From: JBMNTU01 sp050945895
GTDB taxonomy: Bacteria; Bacillota; Clostridia; Christensenellales; Christensenellaceae
DNA: 11,769 bases
Assembly (NCBI GenBank): GCA_050945895.1
Contig: JBMNTU010000075.1
Coordinates: 1-11,769 of the forward strand
Reading direction: 5' to 3'
A model generated the notes under the pieces. The model did not search any database and was not told the origin of the DNA. It worked only from the letters and a program-made list of their open reading frames with translations. Positions 7,083 through 11,769 of this stretch are shown here, piece by piece. The first letter of the stretch is position 1, and each line of letters starts with the position of its first letter. The position numbers and the translations under genes were made by a program.

Positions 7083-7118
7083 GCATCCTGTGTTTGCAGT
7101 GAACACAGGATGCTTTTT
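7083..7118 (+). terminator. Intrinsic terminator/attenuator between scfA and scfB
   Basis: GCATCCTGTGTT (7083-7094) is the perfect reverse complement of AACACAGGATGC (7102-7113), with a 7-base loop and TTTTT (7114-7118) behind it. The hairpin starts 26 bases after the scfA stop and ends 65 bases before the likely scfB start. No second promoter is obvious in the gap, so scfB is probably reached by partial read-through, which would set a high precursor-to-maturase ratio. Confidence 0.88.
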
Positions 7119-7182
7119 GTACAGGCTGCGGGAAAAACCGGCAGGAGCACCCAAACAGGGGCGGAAAAGGACAAGGCTGATA

Positions 7183-8529
7183 ATGGTACATACGATTGAG
7201 TGGATGGGGCGGTATATTGCGCTGGATGTGGAATCGGGCACGGTGCTGGAAATAGACCGGGATGCAATGCGTGTTCTGACGTTTTTGGATGCGGGAAAAA
7301 CCGAAAAACAGATTATCGCGGATTTGGGAGAAGGCGCGCGGGACGTTCTGTCGGAAATACGCGAGCTAGAAGAAGAAGGGCTGCTTTTTTCGGAGCCGGC
7401 GCTTGCAACGGATGAGCTTGTATTTAATGAACCTGTAGTAAAAGCGCTGTGCCTTCTGATTGCGCAGGATTGCAACCTGCGCTGCGCCTATTGCTTTGCG
7501 GGGGAAGGAAAATACCGCAAGGAGCGAGGGCTGATGGAATACGCTACGGCAAAAGCAGCACTGGATTTTCTTGTGAAAAATTCTGGTAACCGAAAGAACC
7601 TGGAGGTCGATTTTTTTGGAGGCGAACCGCTGCTGAATTTTGAAGTGCTTAAAAAAACGGTGGAATATGGCCGTGAGTTGGAAAAAAAGCACAACAAAAC
7701 GATCCGTTTTACGCTTACAACAAATGCATACCATGTTACAGACGAAATGGTTGGGTTTATCAACCGGGAAATGAAGAATATTGTTATCAGCATTGACGGG
7801 CGCGGGGAAGTGCACGATGCGCTGCGCAAAAACGCCGCGGGGCAGGGAAGCTACGAAAAAGTATTGCGTAACGCCAAACGGATCGTACAGGGGCGAAATG
7901 GCCGTGAGTACTATATCCGGGGAACATATACCGCGCAGAACCTCGATTTTTCGAATGACGTTTGCGCCATTGCCGACGCGGGATTCGACCAGATTTCGTT
8001 GGAACCGGTGGTGACCGGCGAGGGAATTGCGATCAGGGAAGAGCATATCCCGCAGATTAGAAATGAATATGAAACGCTTGCAAATATCTATATGAAAAGA
8101 AAAGCAGGGGGCAAACCGTTTCACTTCTTCCATTTTATGGTAGATTTGGATGCGGGGCCATGCCTCAACAAGCGGCTTAGGGGGTGCGGCGCGGGCAGCG
8201 AGTATTTGGCGGTAGCGGCGGACGGAAGTCTTTACCCGTGCCATCAATTTTGCGGTATGGACGATTTTTATATGGGAGACGTATTTGAAGGGACCATTGA
8301 AGGCCGTATCCGCAATGCTTTTTTGGAAACGCATGTATTTTCCAAAGAGGAATGCACAAATTGCTGGGCAAAGTATTATTGCTCGGGCGGCTGTTCGGCA
8401 AACGCATATTTTACAAACGGCGACATGCAAAAGCCCTATAAGCTGGGCTGTGAGATGGAAAAGAAGCGCATTGAGATGGCGATTGCCCTGCAGGTATTTG
8501 CAGGTGAAAAGCAAGGAGAAAAAATATGA
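7183..8529 (+). CDS. scfB: SCIFF thioether-forming radical SAM maturase
   Basis: The 448-residue radical-SAM/SPASM enzyme installs sulphur-to-carbon thioether cross-links in the SCIFF core, using S-adenosylmethionine and several iron-sulphur clusters in the cytoplasm. Residues 1-75 form a PqqD-like peptide-recognition (RRE) domain. CNLRCAYC holds the SAM-cluster ligands Cys97, Cys101 and Cys104, and GGEP is at 146-149. The C-terminal SPASM region carries Cys327, 335, 353, 357, 391, 394, 400, 404 and 423, with the typical CxxC-x5-CxxxC segment. The frame is open upstream to 7090, but that part overlaps the terminator stem. ATG 7183 starts the family-like MVHTIEWMG, with AAGG six bases before it, and gives the usual length. 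The gamma carbonic anhydrase gene overlaps its stop by ATGA. Confidence 0.95.
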   Translation: MVHTIEWMGRYIALDVESGTVLEIDRDAMRVLTFLDAGKTEKQIIADLGEGARDVLSEIRELEEEGLLFSEPALATDELVFNEPVVKALCLLIAQDCNLRCAYCFAGEGKYRKERGLMEYATAKAALDFLVKNSGNRKNLEVDFFGGEPLLNFEVLKKTVEYGRELEKKHNKTIRFTLTTNAYHVTDEMVGFINREMKNIVISIDGRGEVHDALRKNAAGQGSYEKVLRNAKRIVQGRNGREYYIRGTYTAQNLDFSNDVCAIADAGFDQISLEPVVTGEGIAIREEHIPQIRNEYETLANIYMKRKAGGKPFHFFHFMVDLDAGPCLNKRLRGCGAGSEYLAVAADGSLYPCHQFCGMDDFYMGDVFEGTIEGRIRNAFLETHVFSKEECTNCWAKYYCSGGCSANAYFTNGDMQKPYKLGCEMEKKRIEMAIALQVFAGEKQGEKI

Positions 8530-9044
8530 TTACAAAAGTATCCGGGAAAACGCCCAATATAGCCGAAAGTGCGTATGTCCATAAAAGCGCGGTTGTTATT
8601 GGGAATGTGGAAATATGTGACGGGGCAAGTGTGTGGCCGGGCGCGGTTGTGCGCGGAGACATGCACAAAATCGTTATTGGCAGAAATACAAATATACAGG
8701 ACAACAGTGTGTTGCATACGGAGGACAGGACGCCGCTTCTGATTGGAGAGGATGTTGTGGTGGGGCATAATGCCTGCCTGCATTCGTGCACGGTGGGGAA
8801 CAATTGCCTGATTGGAATTGGGTCTATTGTTTTGGACGGGGCAAAAATAGGAAATAACTGCGTTGTGGCGGCGGGGGCCCTTGTACCGCCAGGAAAAGAA
8901 TTTCCGGATGGAAGTATGATTATGGGTGCTCCAGCAAAGGTAGCGCGGGAGGTAACGGCAGCCGATATGGAAAACCGAAAGTATTGGCGGGACTATTATT
9001 TTATGGAAAAAGAGCGGTACAGGGAAACGGAAGAAGAACTATAA
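8526..9044 (+). CDS. Gamma-class carbonic anhydrase-like hexapeptide-repeat protein
   Basis: The 172-residue left-handed beta-helix protein is of the gamma carbonic anhydrase/PaaY/YrdA type. Imperfect hexapeptide repeats run from about residue 12 to 125. The three expected metal-binding histidines are present: His64 (in SVLHTED), His81 and His86 (in VVGHNACLH). Further family motifs are ASVWPGAVVRGD, NIQDNSVLH and MGAPAKVAREV, and an amphipathic C-terminal helix follows. Such proteins form trimers. Many bind Zn or Fe but have weak or no carbonic anhydrase activity, so the reaction here is unproven. The start ATG overlaps the scfB stop (ATGA), which implies translational coupling, and a terminator follows 20 bases after its stop. 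Linkage to the SCIFF operon is clear, but a role in peptide maturation is not. Confidence 0.92.
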   Translation: MITKVSGKTPNIAESAYVHKSAVVIGNVEICDGASVWPGAVVRGDMHKIVIGRNTNIQDNSVLHTEDRTPLLIGEDVVVGHNACLHSCTVGNNCLIGIGSIVLDGAKIGNNCVVAAGALVPPGKEFPDGSMIMGAPAKVAREVTAADMENRKYWRDYYFMEKERYRETEEEL

Positions 9045-9064
9045 AGTTTTACACATTGAAAATG

Positions 9065-9095
9065 CTCCGGCTACTATGTAGGCAGCCGGAGTTTT
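9065..9095 (+). terminator. Rho-independent terminator ending the scf operon
   Basis: CTCCGGCT (9065-9072) pairs with AGCCGGAG (9084-9091) around an 11-base loop, followed by TTTTGTTTT. It lies 20 bases after the gamma carbonic anhydrase stop codon. Confidence 0.88.
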
Positions 9096-9156
9096 GTTTT
9101 GAAAATATTCATATTTTATTCATTTTAGATACATTTATGTCGTTTATTATTAGACC

Positions 9157-9299
9157 ATAACAATTACTGCTTCCCTGCTGGCATATTGCAAGACGATATT
9201 TCAGCAGGCATGGCAGACCAAAAGAAATGCGCTTTTGCGCTGATGCTTATATACACCATCCCATTCGCCCCGCATGGTATACTCGCGGGGTGTTTTTTT
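9157..9299 (+). ncRNA. Candidate structured RNA or leader of unknown class
   Basis: The interval between the operon terminator and the first cupin has no credible gene but does have stacked structure. CCTGCTG (9174-9180) pairs with CAGCAGG (9202-9208). Inside it, ATATTG (9183-9188) pairs with CGATAT (9194-9199) with one G-U, giving a two-part hairpin with a symmetric internal loop. GCGC-TTTT-GCGC follows at 9229-9240, and a terminator at 9266-9299 closes the set. A TATTAT at 9145-9150 could be a -10 box. I could not match it to any riboswitch or known small RNA. The 5' boundary is a guess. Confidence 0.3.
9266..9299 (+). terminator. Rho-independent terminator with no gene directly upstream
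   Basis: CGCCCCGC (9266-9273) pairs with GCGGGGTG (9285-9292), including one G-U pair, around an 11-base loop, and seven T (9293-9299) follow. The nearest upstream gene already has its own terminator 170 bases earlier, so this one most likely ends a small RNA or attenuates a leader. Confidence 0.8.
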
Positions 9300-9449
9300 G
9301 CATAAAATGGACGGATTGGAATATTGCGCAACAAAACATATGGAAACAACAAGAAACCATAACCGAAGCGATGCGGGGCTATGGTACTACGGGAAATAGC
9401 GCGGGGCAAAACAGCAGGAATGATGAATGCAAAAGCAGGAAAATTAATT

Positions 9450-9476
9450 TTGAGCACTTTCTGTATGCAGTACAAT
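9450..9476 (+). promoter_or_regulatory. Possible promoter of the tandem cupin genes
   Basis: TACAAT (9471-9476, 5 of 6 matches) is preceded by TTGAGC (9450-9455, 4 of 6) at a short 15-base spacing. It lies about 45 bases before the first cupin start. The stretch 9300-9449 before it shows no gene or clear structure. Confidence 0.35.
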
Positions 9477-9522
9477 AAAAAAAGCTACAGTGTTGGAAAC
9501 CGAATAAATGGGAGGAAAATTC

Positions 9523-9861
9523 ATGATTTTGAAAAAGGACGATTCAAATTATATTCGAATCGAACATTTGCAAATGGGGGAAGGGCATTTTATCAGCAGG
9601 CCCAAAATTGTTTTGGAAGACATTCCTGTTACAATCCATTATGAAACGATAGAAAGCGGTTGCTCTATCGGAAAGCATTACCATAGTGAAGAAACAGAAT
9701 ATTACTATATGCTGGAAGGAGAGGGCGTTTATAACGACAATGGGGAGCTGACGATTCTGCGGGCGGGCGATGTTGCCATATGCGGCGGGGGAGAATTTCA
9801 TTCCATCCGCAATGAACGGCAGGCGCCGATTGTTTTTCTGGGTATAATTTCGCAGCATTAA
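9523..9861 (+). CDS. Small single-domain cupin protein
   Basis: The 112-residue protein is one cupin beta-barrel. Motif 1 is GCSIGKHYHSEETEYYYMLEG, with His52, His54 and Glu59 as likely metal ligands. Motif 2 is GDVAICGGGEFHSIRN, with His93 as the fourth ligand, so a divalent metal site is predicted. Substrate and reaction cannot be read from the sequence: small cupins include isomerases, dioxygenases and sugar or ligand sensors. An upstream ATG at 9508 overlaps the ribosome binding site, so the ATG at 9523, nine bases after GGAGG (9510-9514), is preferred. A second cupin gene follows 11 bases after its stop, behind AAGGAGG, so the two form an operon and probably arose by duplication. Confidence 0.88.
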   Translation: MILKKDDSNYIRIEHLQMGEGHFISRPKIVLEDIPVTIHYETIESGCSIGKHYHSEETEYYYMLEGEGVYNDNGELTILRAGDVAICGGGEFHSIRNERQAPIVFLGIISQH

Positions 9862-9872
9862 GGAGGATGGGT

Positions 9873-10298
9873 ATGATTAAGCAAGAAGAGGTTTTGCAAA
9901 AAGAGAAAATTATAAATGCGTGCCGAGGAGATGGGTATATGGAGGCTGTGCGGCTGGTTTCGCAACAAGAGGCAAAAGGAAGGCTGCAATCGCTGAATAG
10001 GTATGTGCTGGATGAAAACTGTTCGTTGGGCAAACACTTCTACCTGGCGGAGAGCGCGCTGCTCTATTGTGTTTTTGGCAGCGGGCATATGGACAGCAAT
10101 GGTGAAAAGACAATTTTTCAGGCGGGAGACGCAGCCGTCTTTAAAAGCGGGGAATACTATTCGCTCCGCAATGCGGAACATCACGAATATGAACAAAAAG
10201 GCAGGCAGCCGTTGGTGTTTGTTGAGGCGATTGTAAGGGATGAAAACACCAGTACGAACGACGCGAAGCCGATGATTGGAATATGCCCGGGCAAATAA
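9873..10298 (+). CDS. Degenerate cupin-fold protein, paralog of the preceding cupin
   Basis: The 141-residue protein has an extra N-terminal helix-like segment of about 30 residues before a cupin core. The core aligns with the upstream cupin: CSLGKHFYLAESALLYCVFG against CSIGKHYHSEETEYYYMLEG, and the second motif GEYYSLRN against GEFHSIRN. Of the four expected ligands only His55 is kept. The second His is Tyr57, the Glu is Ala62 and the motif-2 His is Tyr96. A classical metal site is therefore absent, which suggests a binding or regulatory partner rather than an enzyme, possibly forming a heteromer with the first cupin (inference). AAGGAGG at 9860-9866 overlaps the upstream stop. ATG 9867 is too close to it, so ATG 9873 is chosen. 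Confidence 0.82.
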   Translation: MIKQEEVLQKEKIINACRGDGYMEAVRLVSQQEAKGRLQSLNRYVLDENCSLGKHFYLAESALLYCVFGSGHMDSNGEKTIFQAGDAAVFKSGEYYSLRNAEHHEYEQKGRQPLVFVEAIVRDENTSTNDAKPMIGICPGK

Positions 10299-10384
10299 GG
10301 ATGGTATTGACTTATGTAAATGGTGCTTGATGCGGAATTTGTGCGCGGAAGGCGGCTATGCCGTTACAGTATGTTGGCAGGGTA

Positions 10385-10393
10385 TGGTATAAT
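10385..10393 (+). promoter_or_regulatory. Extended -10 promoter inside the upstream extension of the C_GCAxxG_C_C gene
   Basis: TGGTATAAT has a perfect TATAAT (10388-10393) with the TGn extension. A GTTACA at 10363-10368 is a weak -35 at 19-base spacing. Transcription would begin near 10400, downstream of any in-frame ATG in this frame. This supports the TTG start at 10428. Confidence 0.65.
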
Positions 10394-10427
10394 ACCTGTG
10401 AAAACAAAAATACTGGAGGAAACCGTA

Positions 10428-10880
10428 TTGGAAGGCAGGAGCGCGGCGGCCAAGCGCTATTTTTTGAAAGGGTACAGTTGCAGCCAGGCGGTTGTTCTGG
10501 CTTTTTTGGATATACTGGATATAGAGCGGGAAACCGCTGTAAGAATTGCGGGCCCGTTTGGTGGGGGCATGGGACGGCTGCGCGAGGTATGCGGCGCGTT
10601 TTCCGGCGCGCTGATTGTTTTGGGAGAGCAAATGGGGTATGCGGCGCCGGAGGAGCACGAGCAAAAGAAACGCTTATACCGGCAAGTACAGAAGATGGCT
10701 GCCATATTTGAAGAGAAGAATGGCTCTATCATTTGCAGGGAGCTGTTGGGGCTCCGTAAAAATGAGGCAGGGGGCATGCCGGACGAACGGACAAGCGCCT
10801 ATTACAAAACGCGGCCATGTGCCGATTTGTGTGCATTTGCCGCATCGGCATTGGAACAGATTTTAAAGGAAGAAGCATGA
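10428..10880 (+). CDS. C_GCAxxG_C_C family (possible redox-active) protein
   Basis: The 150-residue protein carries the conserved Cys pattern of this family: GYSCSQAV (Cys18), the glycine-rich GPFGGGMGR (43-50), CGAFSGAL (Cys55), Cys103 before LLG, and CADLC near the C-terminus (Cys131, Cys135). Members are thought to be redox-active or metal-binding, but the function is not established. A TTG start at 10428 is chosen because GGAGG (10415-10419) lies 8 bases before it, the product then has the family's usual N-terminus, and a TGGTATAAT promoter at 10385-10393 lies downstream of the in-frame ATG at 10320. Starting there would add 36 unlikely residues. The stop overlaps the start of the YgjP-type gene (ATGA), so the two are likely co-transcribed. 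Confidence 0.85.
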   Translation: MEGRSAAAKRYFLKGYSCSQAVVLAFLDILDIERETAVRIAGPFGGGMGRLREVCGAFSGALIVLGEQMGYAAPEEHEQKKRLYRQVQKMAAIFEEKNGSIICRELLGLRKNEAGGMPDERTSAYYKTRPCADLCAFAASALEQILKEEA

Positions 10881-11569
10881 AAATAACCCTTGATAGTGGA
10901 CGCATCGTTGACATTCATGTGAAACGGAAGAACATCAAAAATATGATCTTGCGCGTTTATCCGGACGGCAGTGTTGGTTTAAGCATACCGCGTGCTGTTA
11001 CGCAAAGGGAAGCGGCGGCGTTTGCAGACACAAAAAGGAACTGGCTGGAAAAACATTTGCAGCGGGCGGAAGAAAAAAAACCGCAGCAGCAGGCGTGCGA
11101 ACTGCGTATTTTGGGTCGCGTATTTGGGATGGAGGTCAGACAAGGTGAAAAAAATGAAGTGAGGGTGGAAAAAGACACCATCATAATAACAGCAAAAGAC
11201 CCGTCTACGCATATGCGTGTGCTGGATAAATGGTGGCGCAAGGCGGCGTATGATTGTTATGCTGCATATGCAGACGGGTTGGTAAAGCTGGTTGGCAACA
11301 AAAAATTGCTGCCCGAAAAAATATCGGTACGTAAAATGAAAAGCATGTGGGGAAGCTGTTCTTACAATAAAAAAACCATACGACTGAACTATTACCTGAT
11401 GTGTGCGCCGGAAGAATGCGTAGAATATGTTGTATTGCATGAGTTGGCGCACCTTATATACCCAAACCATGGCGGGCGCTTTAAAAGTTTCCTCACAAAA
11501 TATATGCCGGACTGGAAGGCGCGAAAAAAGCAACTGGCGATGGAGCCGCTTTTGGCAGGGCGGTTTTAA
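10877..11569 (+). CDS. YgjP-type zinc metallopeptidase-like protein (M48/SprT-related, DUF45)
   Basis: The 230-residue protein has the YgjP/DUF45 layout: an N-terminal beta-rich part with the conserved VKRKNIKNMILRVYPDG, a middle WWRKAAYD segment, then KISVRKMKSMWGSCSYNKKT with the family's MKSxWGSC motif. The zinc site is HELAH (His188, Glu189, His192) with His198 in PNHGGRF as the third ligand. Relatives are predicted soluble, cytoplasmic metalloproteases of unknown substrate, often linked to restriction or housekeeping loci. AAAGGA at 10865-10870 lies 6 bases before the ATG, which overlaps the previous stop by 4 bases. The stop codon overlaps the convergent HAD-type gene by four bases. Confidence 0.92.
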   Translation: MKITLDSGRIVDIHVKRKNIKNMILRVYPDGSVGLSIPRAVTQREAAAFADTKRNWLEKHLQRAEEKKPQQQACELRILGRVFGMEVRQGEKNEVRVEKDTIIITAKDPSTHMRVLDKWWRKAAYDCYAAYADGLVKLVGNKKLLPEKISVRKMKSMWGSCSYNKKTIRLNYYLMCAPEECVEYVVLHELAHLIYPNHGGRFKSFLTKYMPDWKARKKQLAMEPLLAGRF

Positions 11570-11769
11570 AGCAGGGAAATCAATTCCGACGGGCTGTGTA
11601 AAACGTGCGCGGCGCCAGGAAGGGGCGCGCTGCCCCAAGCTGCGTTTGCAAAAGCAACGCCTGCGTTTTGTGCGCAGGCAAGATCGTGCGTGCCGTCCCC
11701 AATATACAAGCTGCATTCCTTTTTCGCGCCGGTTTGAGCAAAAAAGGCAAGGAGGGGCGCGGCATCGGG
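11566..11769 (-). CDS. HAD-superfamily hydrolase, C-terminal part (cut by the right edge)
   Basis: Read on the minus strand, 67 codons are open from the window edge to TAA at 11568-11566. The sequence LYIGDGTHDLACAQNAGVAF contains HAD motif IV (GDGxxD) followed by the AxNAG segment typical of phosphoglycolate phosphatase/beta-phosphoglucomutase-like members, and the tail HVLHSPSELISLL is a usual C-terminus for them. Motifs I to III lie outside the window, so the substrate and exact subfamily cannot be given. It converges on the YgjP-type gene, with the two stop codons overlapping by four bases, and no terminator fits between them. Confidence 0.75.
   Translation of the reverse strand, partial: PDAAPLLAFFAQTGAKKECSLYIGDGTHDLACAQNAGVAFANAAWGSAPLPGAAHVLHSPSELISLL

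Noticed and set aside
7090..7182. A 31-residue N-terminal extension of the SCIFF maturase
   Set aside because: It is encoded by the loop and 3' stem of the terminator at 7083-7118 and has no ribosome binding site. The family N-terminus begins at ATG 7183.
7366..8514. A 382-codon minus-strand reading frame
   Set aside because: It is antisense to the radical-SAM maturase, whose SAM and SPASM cysteines are all in place. The minus product looks like a shadow rich in Phe, Arg and Cys.
9227..9478. An 83-codon plus-strand reading frame in the gap before the first cupin
   Set aside because: It runs through the GC-rich terminator hairpin and T7 tract at 9266-9299, has no ribosome binding site, and its product has no protein-like pattern.
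1..11769. CRISPR array, tRNA, rRNA or insertion sequence
   Set aside because: I saw no regularly spaced direct repeats, no tRNA cloverleaf or rRNA sequence, and no transposase reading frame on either strand.

Overview
The window most likely comes from the chromosome of a member of the Clostridia (Bacillota). The best evidence is a SCIFF six-cysteine peptide with its radical-SAM maturase, a pair found almost throughout that class. Strong GGAGG ribosome binding sites, sigma-A-like promoters and hairpin-plus-T terminators fit. The genus cannot be fixed from the sequence. GC content looks moderate in the right three quarters and lower in the left accessory part.

Region 1 (1-2530) looks like the decayed tail of a polymorphic-toxin (Rhs/YD-repeat) locus. 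It holds two paralogous membrane proteins (one cut by the left edge, one complete at 1715-2377), an unrecognised small ORF, a lipoprotein, a frame-broken remnant (1491-1692) and a short orphan piece of the conserved Rhs core (2397-2519). Such mixtures are typical of displaced toxin-tip and immunity cassettes downstream of an Rhs gene. The immunity role is an inference.

Region 2 (2619-6433) is ordinary housekeeping. It holds yebC on the minus strand, divergent from a large class A penicillin-binding protein of the PBP1A type, with a 235-base regulatory gap between them and a terminator after the PBP gene.

Region 3 (6457-9100) is one operon: promoter, yajC, the 47-residue SCIFF ranthipeptide precursor (scfA), an intrinsic terminator between precursor and maturase, the maturase (scfB), and a gamma-class carbonic anhydrase-like protein overlapping scfB by 4 bases. 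The internal terminator should make much more precursor message than maturase message. A further terminator closes the operon.

Region 4 (9045-9522) is a 478-base gap with strong RNA secondary-structure signals: a 13-bp two-part hairpin, a small GCGC hairpin, and a second clean terminator with no gene in front of it. It may be a small RNA or a leader.

Region 5 (9523-11769) holds two tandem cupins, the second having lost most metal ligands; a C_GCAxxG_C_C family redox-type protein, best started at a TTG codon behind its own promoter; a YgjP-type zinc metallopeptidase; and, convergent at the right edge, the C-terminal 67 residues of a HAD-superfamily hydrolase.
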